From the NCBI RefSeq assembly GCF_000003605.2, contig NW_003149767.1, forward strand, positions 274,281 to 325,374: 51,094 nucleotides of DNA. Direction: 5' to 3'. Each line of letters starts with the position of its first letter. Positions within the stretch are counted from its first letter, which is position 1. The stretch is from Saccoglossus kowalevskii. Its lineage: Eukaryota > Hemichordata > Enteropneusta > Harrimaniidae. The notes under the pieces are model-generated. The model made no database searches. It saw only the letters and a program-made list of their open reading frames with translations, and was not told where the DNA came from. This document shows positions 9,728-24,700 of the stretch, one piece after another. Both the position numbers and the translations under genes were made by a program.

Positions 9728-12700
9728 GTAATTAGTAGTAAATAGTGTCTGCTAGCAAATTATTGAATGTTACCAATCACACATTTTAGTCCATTTATGT
9801 ATATTCATACCACATTAGAGTTATTGGTTCACACTCAATATTATTACTGTAATTGTCCACTAGAGAATAGGGAAGTTCCACGATAATTATAATTTTCAGA
9901 TTTTGAAATTGTCTACTAATTATTAAATATCGCAAATTGTAGTCTATGCATGTATGTTTCATACCACATAAGTGGTATGTGTGCACAATCAATATTTTTA
10001 TTGTAATCTGTGTCTTAATTATTGAGTATCTGCTAGAATATAGTGAGGTTCTGCCATAATTACAATTTCCATTTTAAAAATTATTCAATTCAATTTAAAA
10101 ATTATTCAATATTACAAATATTACCAATTGCAGAGCGTGCACTTATGGGTCATACCACATAAATGGTATAGGTGCACACTACCATAATTTTGATTTCCAT
10201 ATTTCAAACTTGTCTGCTTATCATTAAATGTTCCCTATCACAAATTGTAGACAATAAATTTATGTTTCATACTACTCAGTATATTAAGTAATATATTAGG
10301 AATAATGTTTATATACACGCACATTTCATTACACTTTCAAAGGAAGTGAATTCATTTATTGTAATTACTGTTTAAATGGATATTAGCCATTCACATTATT
10401 ATATTGAAATCAAACCATGATTACCTAATGAAAAATAATATGATAAACATTTATTCTAAGCATTGTTGATAAACTGTGGCTGCCAGTGTTTCTGCTAGCT
10501 CCCACTGTCTTCTGTAAGTGTGTGCACCATACTGTAGTCCCTAAACTTCACGACAACGGCATGTTTTAAAAATCGTATCTAATTTTCACTTCCGGGTTTA
10601 ATCTTGCACACGTTAAGTGGCTTGGAGACAAAAGCATACTGGTATACGCCCTTGAAGACAACTACTTTCTTGGGGTTATGCATATACCGTATTTGCTGTA
10701 ATAATTAATAGCGCATAGTTTTGCAGTTATATTAATGAAAATAGTGAATCTGTGATCAAAAATCAGTCACAATCCAATTGTTGTGCACTTGTATTTCTAA
10801 TAAAGCAAATACAAGAATAAATTGCACTCTGAGATCATCCCTGTTGCATTATTGGTGTTAGGAGTAGGATTACTGAGAGAAATATTTGATGGTTAACATT
10901 TTTGAACAATTCGGGAAATACATGTACTAATAATAAATGCATGTAAACTCAATGTTAGTGATAGCTTTCGCTGACCATTTGCTGATTGATTGTTCAGATT
11001 CACAAATATTCACATCTGTTTCGCATTTTCTGCATAGTCGGTTTTTAGATTCAATTTCAGGTTTTCTCGTTTTTCCTAAGTTCAATTTTTAAATTTGAGT
11101 GTATGTACATTATGGCGTCTTATTCGAGTTGTCATTTGAGGGCCTGTGTCTTACTGTATTATTATAATGATGTTTATTTATAGTGAATCTCCATACCTTA
11201 ACAGGACTCAAGGTCAACCACAGTTTGCATGTACCCACGGACAGCAATCATACCCACCGAACCAGGGGCAGCAACCAAGTAAAGTTCTCGATGATGACCC
11301 AGATGAGAACCCAAATCCACAGGTACGCACGATCAATCAGAGTTTATTATATTAGATAAAAAAAAACTTGATCAAATCTGGCCTGCAGCAGACCCTGTGG
11401 CCAAATAACAACACTATACAGATCGTTATTCCAAATCCAGAGATAATCTAATTCTTTTGTGCAACTTTGATTATTTGTTGTAACGCATGTAATCACTATT
11501 GATATTGACATTGAAACTAATGTGCCAACAGGCAGGAAATTTCCTTTGCTAATGTGGTTATTCTAGTTACGAGCGCTTTCAAAATTATTTGCGGATTTTA
11601 CATAGAGATTCAAAGTTATTGAGTACGATGCCAGAAAAAATATTCACTAGATTTGATCTGGTTTGAGTCTGAAGTTCGGCAAACTAGATTTCACGGTGTT
11701 CAACATATATTTTCAATCCCAGCATTAAATTTACCTATTCCACAGCGAAAACTAGTATGCATCTCAAAGTACCATCCACTTCCTGGATTGACCTCTGTAT
11801 GTAACCATTTGTCCATGTGTCCGTGCGTGTATTTGTACGGACCTACTAGTATATCTTGGACATACCAGGACCAATTACATTCAAACTTCAATTTGTTCCA
11901 CGATCTGATTCAAGAACCCCGAAAAGCGGTCATTTGTGTACTGAAAAATTATCAAAATCAAACATCGCTCAGCTTCAGATGATTTTTGTTCAAACTTGGT
12001 ATATACATTGCACATTATGGGAACTTGATGCACGTCATTTTGTTTTTTTTATATCAGATTCAAAATGTAGCCATTTTGTTTTAATGAATGCGACTCTGGT
12101 GCCATATCTCTAACATGTTTTAACTGATTATGTTTAAATTTTAAATATTCATTATACATCATATCATAGATATGCCGCTCCCCCAAGCCTTTACCAATAT
12201 AATGAGAACATGGGAATACCTAACTGTAAACCGAAGGGTTCATCTCTATTGTATGACAAAGTGAGCAATTTTTTAGGACATCCAGCCCTGCTGTTGCTAC
12301 AAATTAGTCTGCCTTTTAAACAATATTGTGCAAAAAAACTGACCTTCGAGCGCGGGTGGGGGGGGGNNNNNNNNNNNNNNNNNNNNNNNNNNNNNNNNNN
12401 NNNNNNNNNNNNNNNNNNNNNNNNNNNNNNNNNNNNNNNNNNNNNNNNNNNNNNNNNNNNNNCCGTGGGGGAAATCCATGGAAACTCTATTTCAGGTTTT
12501 CAAATTGGTACAAAAATGAATGCTCCCAAAAAATAACTGTTCTACGTTTGAGGGCATGATGAAAAGTCTATCATTCCATTTAAATTGTTATCAATCTGGA
12601 CCCTTTGAATTTTCTTGGGCTAGAGAGGGACGCCCGGGGGTTAGGTGATAACTTAAGAATATCAAGTTAATACTAAGTAAGGCTATTACCTTTAAGGTAA

Positions 12701-15700
12701 GAGTTCAGACTGCTATGGTTGTTAGGTTAAGAATATTAAGACCATTACAGATATTAGGTGTTTATAACGGATATTCTCAACCTTTCATTTGCACCCAATA
12801 AATTATTGTCCGAAGCAGTTACAGCCTGTATGTTAGTGTCTCTGATTTTCCCTTCAAAATCCACTCAAAAACGCAAGAAATTACGTTTCAGAAAGTTCAA
12901 TTTTCACTTTTTTCCGAGGAAGCATGCCCTCGGACACGCATAGGAAGCTCCCGGCTTCGGCGCTCAATGGTCCCTCACGAAGTAAAAAGAACCACCCCCC
13001 CTCCCAACAAAATCCTGGCTACGGACAGGAACGACTGCATGCTCAGTAAATGATTTGTTCACACTCCTACCATTTCATACTGGGGTTGTGCCATGTATGG
13101 CTTGTTATTTGTTATTGTGCCATACTCATTCGACTCATGCCCGACTAAGTGTCCAACTCCCAATTTTAAGGGATTTCTGTTTTTGTGGTCACGTTTGATT
13201 AGGCGCCCACCCCTTCTGAAACATCTTAAATTAAACTGTCATTCATGAAATTATTGATCGACGCGCAAACCTTGGTGGCAGCTATGTTTGTTTTTATTAT
13301 TAGAGAATGCTTACACGCGTAATCAATCCATATTTTGAATTCGCATTTCCTAATATGGTAGGATGAAAATACTCTGTAAAATACCGCAAAATCATTTCAG
13401 GCATACTTTTCCTAACAAATATTTGTCAAAAATCAATAAATATGTGACAACAAGTGATATATTTTTAACCTGTATTTGTTAGTTTGAATTACCCATGGTC
13501 TTCATTAATATCTAGATTCTGAACAGACAAGGTTGTATGTTTATTTTGAATATTCTGCCAGATCTCCATTCCCAAGGTCAGTTTATCGTAGTTATGTTGT
13601 TTTATTATTAAATATTCCGCATTAAAATATTATTCATATTCAGCCTCCATCACCGTCAGTCCCACCGCTTGAGGAATTGAACCAGTTTTCAGGGTATGGA
13701 AATATGGATGGTACACCATTACAGCCACCTCCTAGCTACAATGAAGCGCTGCATTTACCGCCACCACAGAGCCAAGATATTACGACAACGTAACTAATTT
13801 CTACATTATTTTTATTGTTAATAATTATGTTTTCTCAAGCATTACGATATGTTTTATTAGGACAACAGATAAAAATGATAGAATGAAAAATAATGAATTT
13901 GTATTACTAGTAACATTTATTTCTGAAATGTCAATTTTGTAAGCTTGTTGGATTCTTGCATCATTTGTTTTGCAGAGTACCAGTTGTTTCTGAAGAACAA
14001 GCGAGAACTGCATTGCTCAACCATGTTTCTCAAAATTGCTGTTTCGGTTCGAAAGCAGCAAACAAAATGAAATTCACCAATATTCTTCCATCAAGTGCAT
14101 TCCATGTAAGTTAGTTGTGTGTGGCACATGCAAATGTTCTAATTCAGTTATGCATGGTTAAGGCTTGTATATTTTTAGAACGCGCAATGTAATCATACTA
14201 TGCCCATATTATGATTACATTATGTATATACTTCACATTGTTCGAGTGTGGTTTAATTGACTTGATAATGTTATGTACTGTTCCAGCAATGTTTGCTTGG
14301 AGAATGCCTGTAGTCTATACCGTCTTTTTGCTGAAATTGACACATACATTTTTAATTTACAACATTGTTGTGCATAATTTGTGTTACTTTTGTGATGTGA
14401 TTTCTCTCTCTCAGTATTCATTGGAATCCTACACTGAGAAAAGGTCACCTAAATGGGCCTATGAACCATACCATGGTGAGTAAGTATTAATATTCTACAT
14501 ATATGGTGTTTTCAATATAAACTGTAACTTCAGACATAATTTTGCATATTTTTTTTATAAATTGTGCAATTTTATTCCATATATGGTGACTTTGTGAGAG
14601 GTTATGCAAATTTATTCCATATATGGTGACTTTGTGAGAGTTTATGCAAATTTGTTCCATATATAGTGACTTTGTGAGAGTTTATGCAAATTTGATCCAT
14701 ATATGAAATACGCTTCTAAACAATAAGGATCATTTGCTTGAAAGCCACACTCTAGTAAACAGCTCCAGCCAAGCTCCGGTAAAGACGTGTTTGTATGTGA
14801 TATATGTGACTATGAATATCACAGCAGTGATTATATATAGTATTTATGACAATAGTGTACAAGTTGAGATTTTCTCGGATAACTGTCAAAAATATGAACC
14901 GAAAAACACTACTAAGCTTGAATAATTAACTATTATCAGATTGCGTCATCTGAACTCATTTACACATTTCCTAATGCTTTTCTCATTATCACATCATCAT
15001 AGTGGATTCAACGTAGACAATGAAAATCGTCTTCTCACATTTAAACAGAGAATACGAGCCAGAAATAACCCTAGTCGTGTTTTAATTAAATGAATAATGT
15101 GTTTAGTATTATTAACTGTTACTGTTACTTAATTTGTGATATAGAACGTATTCCGGAAATAGCGTAGCATATGACAGTAAATGGGACAGGAATTAGACTC
15201 CTCGCACCAGACGATCTCGAGAATTTCCGATGATGAATCGAAAATGTTACATGTGTACAATTTAATTCATTTTTGTTTTCTCTAAAATTATTTGTTTTAA
15301 ACTGAATCTAGCTTTTATAGTCACATTAACAGGTGACTAATGACTAAAATGATTTTAGATAATACAACTTCCGACTTTCCTTGTCTAACTGGCCACGTGC
15401 ACATTAGTTAGTTTTATTTTACATTACAAATGACTGTGGTCGGTCATCAGGTTTTCGCACGCAGTGATGCATCGTTTCGAATTTATTATCTTTACTATTG
15501 CCACGTATCAGTAGCAGCATTTATTCGAGCAAAAGTATGAACGCTGTGCAGTGAGCTTGACAACATCCTAAGCATACGTGCATAATGTTCATCGCCTTTG
15601 CATCGTAGTTCAACGATACATGGTGGCAAATGGATGTGATTTGTTGAAATAAACGTAGTTCAAATAAATGGTCAATGCCACATCACTTTGTAACACGTTT

Positions 15701-18700
15701 CATATTAGCTAGTCATTACGGAATGCCTATGCAGCTCAGGTCTGTATCCTATCGAGGAAAGTCTGACTGGTCCGTTATATACTTTGATGCGTATGGGTAT
15801 TAGTGCTATCAGCTTGTACACTACGAATTTCTGTAAATTGCCACATACACACACCTATCATTTACATATTTATGCATACATTTAAAAAAATAACATTTGT
15901 ATTATGCTAGAACTATTCCATTTATCATTTCACTTTGAATGCTTTCAATAAAAGGGCAAGTAATTGATGGTCCATTCAATGGTGCAGCGCCATTTCCGTG
16001 GGATATAGAGGCAAGACCTCCTGCATTATTTCAGTCGCACACTGTAAATAGGGAAGTACCACATACAGCATCTATCAAGGTAATTAACCCCCCTGTAATG
16101 TGTTTTGATTATTTTGAGTTATTGCTATGAATTTTTATTTATAAATATCTTCGAAATAATCTACCCTTATTTGGGTATCGCAGTGCCTATTAAGAATGCT
16201 GATATCCCACCCAACATTACTCTGTGGCATGATCTTACTGTGACAGATGAAATTTAAAATGAAATATTTTTATGTTTAGCCTTGTCATGACTGTATTGGT
16301 CTGGGTAGAAAACGGTGCTGTAACTGTCGTGGTAAAGGAATGGTAAGTTAAAGTTATCGTCAATATTTAGTAATAGTCATTGTGTCTGGAAATATATTGA
16401 GTTACAATTCTACATGACTGTACTGGTTCTTGGTCTTAGCCCCTTAAAATCTGGGCTTGAACACAAACAAGTAAGGGGTCAACCCGTTAGAATCTGGTAC
16501 TAGTAACTTGTGTGAGTTTGTCACAGACAGTGGGAATGTCAAATAAATTGGCTGACATACATTAACCAACAATAATTTTTGGGAATCCCGTTTATTTTAG
16601 GTCCAAATGCAGACCAGGATGTAGTCTATTCAATTGACATTTACATGTCCATTCAGTATGTGTTTTCTTAAAATCTACTAAGCATGAAATTATCAAAATT
16701 AGTTTATATATTAATTTTGAATCTGGTACGTGTATCTAAATTGTAATTTCTTATTCATAGTTCCAACCTGAGTTATGTATGGGATCGCAAACATTTGGTG
16801 TCATTATGAAAAAAAGTACAAAATTTATTGTCTGTGTTGATGTCTGCGATTTCCTATAAATCAACTATTTTACACACATTGTTAATTTCCCCATTTCAAC
16901 TCGCTGAAGTATATGTATTCAATTATTCAATTAAACCACACTACCTATGGAGAGTGAATTATTTTTCATTTTTTCTGACACTGTAACCACCCTCAGCAAT
17001 CTCTATAGATATGATGTATATCATTTCAGACTCGATGCAAAAAATGCAAAGGGCGTGGTTATACATTTGACTACAGGATTAACAATGAGAGACGCCATTG
17101 TGACAGTTGTAATAGCCGTGGGAGAGTAAGGTGAGAAGCTTGTTTGCTTTAAAGTATATAATACCCAACTTGGAAGTATTTAAATAAGATTAGATTCCTG
17201 GCTATTAGGATGCTGATAAGATTGAATAACTTTACGGTACATGGTACATTATTATTAGATGGCGTACTCTTCACGAACACATTTCAATCTATACCTAATG
17301 CATGAGAAGATTTCTGTAATTATTTCGGTAATCTGCAAAGCTTTGTTTTTATTGATATTTTTTAGTTTAGGTTTGTTTCTGTTGTTCGCCTGTAAGTACA
17401 TGTATGTTTTCGAAGATATTAAAAAATGCAGTGTGCAGAGTAAGAAATACTCCTGGATCATTTTATTGTACACAGTGCATGTCTGCAAAAGAAAACAAAT
17501 GATTGTTCTTCATGTCTACAGGTGCTCTGTCTGCAATGCTCATGGTCAAACTGAGTGTCTTACGTGTAATGCTAGGGGTCAACTGAAGTGCTTCATCAGA
17601 CTGACTATTGAATGGTAATCTTTTATTTATTAATTTACACAGCTTATGACTTCAACATATTCTTTTTCTACTGAATATAAAACAACTAATTGGCTGAATG
17701 GGAAAGCAACCTTTTTATGCATATTAGAATAAATGCAGTTGCCAGTCGTTTATTGATAATAATCGTTTATCGAAAAAAACATCTGTGAACCAAGTTTTGA
17801 TGATTTTGTTTAATGTTTTTTTTTATCAGAAGGGACCTTATTTAATACATCAAATTTGGGAGTTTTGCATTCGATTTTGTGAAATCAGAAAACTCTATTA
17901 CACATCCTTTAGTTACTTACATGCACATGCTTCTTGCCATTTATTGTACCATAAGTGCGATGCATTATGGGAGAACTGCGATTCAGTATGGCTTCATTAT
18001 AAAATAGCAACACCTCGAGATCTGATATATTTAGTCGCCGTTGGGACATGGTCCGAAAACGAGGACTTATGGATCCAACTTTGTTCGTGCGTCTGGACCT
18101 ATATCTTAGACATGCCTGGATCGATTATCGGTATATTCAAACTTTACACATACATCATACATGATATTATACATATGCACATCAATTTAATTCACGCTCT
18201 TATTCAAGATTGCTGAATGGTGGCCATTTTTTGTGCAAAAACGTCATCGAAAACTAGGTATTACTGGCATTCCGGTATCGAGATCAAATTATGGGACCTT
18301 GATGCACAGCAATTTTCTTTTTCAGATCGGATTGAAATTGGCCGACTAGAGGCCATTTTGTTTTAAAGAATGTGGTTCTAGTGCCACATCTCGAACATGC
18401 ATAGACTGATTATGTTCAAATTTTATATACTCATTATATATCATGTCATAAATATATTGACATATTGGTTTGACAATCCGATTCGAAATTGCTGAATGCC
18501 GGCAATTTTTGTGCTAAAAAATAATCAGAAATTAAGCATTTCTGACATTCATGAATGAATTTCGTTCAAATCATGTGCATACATTAGACATTATTGGTCC
18601 TTGATGTACATCATTTTGTTTTTCAGATCGGATTTAAAATGGTTGACTGGCGCCTATTTTGTTTTAATGAATGCGGTTCCAGAGTCTGGAATGCTGACAT

Positions 18701-21700
18701 GCTTTTACTGATTATGTTAAAATTTTATATATTTATCATGTCATAAATATACAGATGCATGGTGGCCATTTTGTATTAATTAATGCTGTTGCAGGGCAAT
18801 ATCCCTCAATATGGACAAGTAGTCATTTGATGATCTGATACAAGATGACTGAATGTCAACCGTTTCAATATTAAAATTCATAATCAAGCATCAGCTTCTG
18901 GATCCATATCTCTGGCATTTTTATGTTCCAACTATATTACTATAAACAAAACCATGTATCTTAAATTTAATAACTAATGGAGACTGTGCCAGGCATGACT
19001 TGTGATTAATTTCCTGTGGACATACACATGTTGTTGTTATTATAATTATTGATTATTTTTATTTCAACTAGGGTTGTTCACCATGATGACCATGTTGTGG
19101 AAAGAACTTCATTGCCGGATGAATTAATTCGCACTGTGTCTGGTGAGACTGTCTTCAAACAGGAACTTCCTAGGGTGAGTTTTGAGAATTAGAGAGAGTA
19201 TATATCAAGGTTTTCAATTTCAAGTTATATTAAGGCTAAGTTTATATATATCATATACTGATGAGGCAACAAGCTCATTTCCTTGATATTTATAATAAAT
19301 GTGCAGTGCACAATAATGTTATTTCGCCAGCTAATATAAACATCTCGTTTCAGTTGCATTCATGAAATTGATAAATACATGCGTGTATAAAAACCTAAGG
19401 AATGGGTTTGTTGTATCAACAGTATACAAACTTCTGTGAAACTTATCAACTTAAACAATCTGATGATTGAAAGAGCTCTACTGTTCTTTAAAAACATTGT
19501 GTTAGCCAAGTCATGCAGTGGTCAGCCACAATTCAAAACGCAGTTCACCCACACACAAAAAACACAGTTTTGTTCTGGCTGTTATGGACATGCCACATAA
19601 CTTCATCAAATTGCTTACACCCAATTCCCGATTTCTGAATTACCGTTAGACGCGATGTAATTATATATTTGCGCATGTGTAAACTACCTAGCAGCGAGCG
19701 AGGGTAGGACAAAGGTATACAAATTCAAAAGAGTACCAGCAGACATGTTACCCGGAAGAAGCCAACGGCATATTTTGAACAGTTTTTTTTATGGAGAGTA
19801 TGGGTGGGTACAAATGAGGGCAGTTGTAACAAATAATTTTTCAGAGAAAATGGACTGAAATAGAGATAGTACGTGTGTGTTTCACAGAGTAAATATGACA
19901 TAGTTTCCAAATCTGTCCGATCTTCCGGTTTGTTGACCCCAGATCACGCAATATGCGAAAGCACACAAACGATGAACGCACAAATGCTATCAAATCGGGA
20001 ATCGGGAATTCAAATGTCAAATATATATTCTATAATTTCACATATTGCCATTTATCCCCCTATTTTTTAAGTTATTTACCTCTCGTATATTAATCAGACT
20101 AATAGTTTTTAAGAAGTAAAAATTGTACTAAGTCATTATGTGATAAAATTTACATAATATTATTTTAAATCAGGCAGAGATAGTCGATCCAAATACCTAC
20201 AACAAATGTACATATCAAGTATCACTGCAAATTATCATTTATTACTATAAATATCAAAATATATGCTAAAAATAGAATGGTATGAATGGTATGGTCGACA
20301 TGAAAACAATTGTCAGAGGCTCACCAATGTACATGTACCTTCAAATAAATGGTGAGTTTTCAAGAATGAGTCAACAATTATTTTTTTACCAGAACTGACA
20401 AAATATTTGCTAAAAATAGAGAAGTTAATATATTTTCAAAAATTAACAAATCTGTCAATAGGTTCATGGTCCCATGATACCTACATATTTAGTATCAAAT
20501 CAATGAGGCTGTTTACAAGAATACAAGAAGAAGACGAAAATATAACAAGAGTGTGAAAAAATATTTGCTAAAACAGAGAATTATTGATATCGACACGACA
20601 CACAGGTCCACCCAAGGTACCTAATATGTATTGGTACTATCAAAGCAATTTGGCTGGTATTTTTCAAGAAGAAGTAAAACATTTAATAGGTTATGAACAA
20701 CGGAAAGCCACCTATATGAACAACGCTTGCAGAGCTAAAAAATATATCAGATATAACATATTTGCTCTATAATCATATTGTTAATAGAATATGGTATATG
20801 AGAGACATTTACAGAAATGTATAGAAAACTATTGTAGATGGTTATATGTTAATGAGTCTGTAACAATAATGTTTTATAAAAGTTAAAATATCATTGAGTT
20901 CTATTTGTCCCCACAAACGCCATTGAATAGTCAATTTCCCATCAATGGAATTTAAATAGTTTACAGTATTGGTGTGGTCAAAGAAGGTTGAATTACTATA
21001 TTAATTACCAGGGTGTTCCGGTTCAAAATTACTAATATTCTAATGATTCAGTATACACTAAGTTATTGTTCTTCTGTAATACAGCAAGTAAGGTATCAGA
21101 AACTATTGTAAGGAACAGAAATATTTGTTTTAAAGTAGAAATTGTATAAACCATAATATGTGTATTTTTATGTATCAATAGGTTTGGCCAATAAATCATT
21201 TTCCAGATGTGAATATCATTGAAGCATCAAACAATTTGGTGCAGCGTCACCTGACTGGTTTTCAAGCAGAACGTGTTATAATGCAGGTATAGTCTTTTAT
21301 TTTTACTAAAATCTAAGTCAGGGGAAGCCCTGCGATCTCATCGATTTTCCTCAACGTTATGTAACACGTGGCCGATGTCAAGAGGTCGTCGCCATCTTGT
21401 TCACTCTCTGTTTTCTCTTCACCAAGTGTGAATCATAGAAAAACTCTCCTATGGCCGTTGGTAACAGTAAAACTTGTACTTTTCTTGGCCAACGAGAAGA
21501 AAGGAAGCACTCGTAGAAGAGCTCCACACCTCCTGTGTTGCCATCCCAATAGTCAACTCGGTCTTGCAGAATTACCACAGGGATTTCCCGGGCTGGACCC
21601 CATCATAGATTTCATTCATATTTGGAATGTGTGCACGGTTTGGATTTTTTTGCCACGAGGTTGTGTGTTCAAATTGGAATGCTAAGACTGGGATAAGTTC

Positions 21701-24700
21701 CGAATTCTGGTTCGGCATGCCGTCAGTTCTATTTGCCATGGGGGCATGAGTGAGAGGAGTGCTAGTATAGGTAGGAAGTCCTCCCGTTTGTCTACCAGTA
21801 CCTCAGGTACTGTGTTGGCAAGTGGGGGGGTGGACCCAAGCCCAAGATTTCTCTTCCCTTGACCGGAGGACATCCTCGCAGCCAGCAATGATGAGGTAGT
21901 ACCCCTATGGTCCTTCTGTCGATCCTTCCTCACAAGCTGCAGGTTGAGCGTGTTGCCTCCACTGCAGTTGCCTCTCTGTCGGCGAACAGGAAAAATGACA
22001 CTAGGAACCTTGCATTCAAACGAGGCTTCCTCTCGTGATCCCAGCTCCGACCTCCCCAGCGATTGGGAAGCAGGAGGCGCGCCACCTGGTAGTACTGGCC
22101 TCCACCAACGATGACAGGGAGGCTGGCAGGCAGGCAGGCACCGAGAACATTAGTTTCATCTCTCCCTCGCTTCCTGCAAGCCAGGGATCATCTGTCTTAG
22201 ACAGTATCAGGGGTCTTTCATAGAGCACTTCCTCCTTTATGGAAAACTCCCCCTTCAAGGAAGCAATCGGTCATAGTGTCACTATGTTGATACCCTCATC
22301 TTTGATTCTGAAGCAGCCACTCTCAAAAGCATCATAGCTTCTGGGATTCCTGATGGTGGGATCCAAGGAAACACTTTTGGTGAATTGGTGAATATGGCAA
22401 AGGGCACATAAAACCAGCAGAGTCTAGAGACAACACTGATACTATCCCTCCATTCCTTCCCCCAAACATAGGTAGCACAAACTTTTGTTCAGTGGGACAG
22501 GTAAAAGGGGATGGCCATGTTCTGTGGAATTTCTCAGCATCTTAGCCAGAAACAGTACATCATAACCTGAGCGATTCATTATTACGGTGCATCTCCAGGG
22601 CTCTGAAGTCTCAGAGGCGGAATGCACAATCCTCCTAGACTAGCAGACACATTTGTTGGTGGGACATCACACAGCTATGTGTGATATCCTGCAGTGTCAT
22701 CTGGCTCATTTGGCAGGGGCTACCTCTGTGCAGTAGGATGTGGTTTTGGCAGCTTGTGTTTTTGCCGGTGAAACGAGTCAAAGGGAGTGTCATCGCCTCA
22801 ATTACACAGACTGAATCTCCTCCACCCTCTTTGATGTGGGAGATGGAAGGCGCAGCTACGAAGCTTCAGGAACCCAATGACCAGATAGTACAAGTGGAAT
22901 CCCTAAGCCAGTGGGCTGCTGTCATAGGCTAGATGATGGGACCCCTAGGGCAGAAAACGCAAGAGCACCCACTTGCCAGAAGCTGGAAAACGCCCCTACT
23001 CTCCCGCGGCAGAGAGGAGAAGAGGGGCTCCCACAGGAAGAAGGGACTGGTGGCTGAACCTCCTCCATTGCTATCTCCGCCTCCCCTGTTGATGTCCCTG
23101 TTGGGGGTGCTCCCAGGGTGATCTGGAGACAATCCGACAGAAGGTAGACAGTTTGCTTACAAAAGGCGCCATACACAATACCATGCGACAAGTCAGGCAT
23201 CTACACACATGTGTTTGTAGCTCCAAAACTATAGGTGGCCAGCGTCTAGTTCTGGATCTAAGCAAGCTAAATCAGTATGTGCTCCTTCATCGGCTCGGCA
23301 TTGAGACGCCAATCACTGTTTTACTCTCTGTGCACCATTTTGATTGGTTAGTCTCGCTAGACTTAAATGCTTACCGGCACATACCAACCCATGCGAATCA
23401 TTGACTTATACACACACCGTCTGTTACCTAGACGACTGGCTGCTACACAACCAAATCATGGGGGTTATTGGTCAAGCAGGTAAAGTAGGATTTACTACGC
23501 CAATCGCCCAACACCTTGTTTGCTTTTCTGGGCATGCAACACATTTTGTAACTCTCTCAAGTGAGGGATGCCTTGCTCTGGTGAATCTCAATTGTCAACC
23601 TCATGCAGGGACCCCACAGCTGTGACTTCGATAACAGATGCCTCCATCACAGGAAAGTGCACCTAATATACGAACAAGTCCAAGGAACATGGCCACTGCA
23701 TTGGATTCAGGGTCGCCATATCAATCAGCTGAAACTGAAAGCAGTACACTTAGCACTGATACACTGATATTCATAGATCAGTGATACAGAGTTCTGCTGC
23801 TCTGCGCAGACAACACAGCGATGGTCTCCTACATCAACAAGGAAAGGGGACCAAATCACCAATGATGTCAGCTCTGGTGGAGCAAATTGTCAACTGTCAA
23901 GCAGACGCCCTCTTGCGGCGACTCCATTTCCAGGACATAGAGTGGCAGGTACCACACTGGGTAGCCTCCAGCCTGTTTCCCAAGACCTATTCGCCTCACC
24001 CCAGAATACTAATCTCTTCCTACTAGCTCCCGCCTCTGGGATGCATCACTCTGAGAAAGAAGCCTTGTCCTTCTCGGAGGATTGTGTCACTTTTATGGAC
24101 AATCAAGCTGTGCTAATACCACAAATCAAGTTTCTCACCAAGAACCAAGTCCCAGAGCACGATCCACAGCTGATTGTCGTCCCCTGTTTGGCCAGTATTG
24201 TTGGCCCTGGGGATCAGGAGGAGATGAGTCTATGCACGGTTGGAGCTTTGAGTTGCTATGAGAGATGTACTGGGGAGTTGAGGCAAGGCAGCAAGCACAT
24301 GTTTATGTGTTTGTTCAAGGGACTAGTAAGCAGAATAGACCAGTCGCCCCGACTTCCATTTCTAGGTTGATCACTTCGACAGTGTTTGAGGTTTACAACC
24401 GACTGGCATTCTCAACACATGGTCTACAGAAACACCAAGTACAGGTGCATGAGATTTGTGCGATCGCCAACCTATTAGCTTTTGTATCAGGTGATCCCTC
24501 GAATACTTAGTAAGGCTTCTGAAGATCGCAAATTGTCTTTAATAATTATTAGGTCTTTTTAGGGTGGGTGCCATCATCGCGGGTCAGACTTTGAATGTTG
24601 ACCCATCCCAGATGACAACAGGTATCCATGCGCATAAGCAATAGAGCAGTATCGACTACGAATGTGTGTGCTCTTTGTATATTTCCAGGTCTTGTTTCGG

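Larger units (their letters stand above)
8030..10310 (+). repeat. Array of about 180-bp tandem repeats upstream of and within intron 1 of copy B
   Basis: Recurring blocks, in order: TAGTGTCTGCTAGAAAATAG, GGAAGTTCTACCATAATTAT, TTTTGAAATTGTCTRCTAAT, tATTAAATGTCACCTATCRC, ATGCATGTATGTTTCATACC, AGGTGCACACTCAATATTTT. Units are imperfect, about 170-200 bp, and recur throughout this span and again at 26640-27050 and 29260-30960. They are interrupted by the first-exon modules and by an unrelated insertion at about 8868-9360. Confidence 0.75.

Noticed and set aside
11653-11982. 109-codon open frame in copy B intron 2
   Set aside because: It partly overlaps repeat family R and is not preserved in the matching intron of copy C.
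17785-18216. 143-codon open frame in copy B intron 9
   Set aside because: It covers the start of dispersed repeat family R, has no recognised domain, and the flanking exons 9 and 10 join in phase without it.
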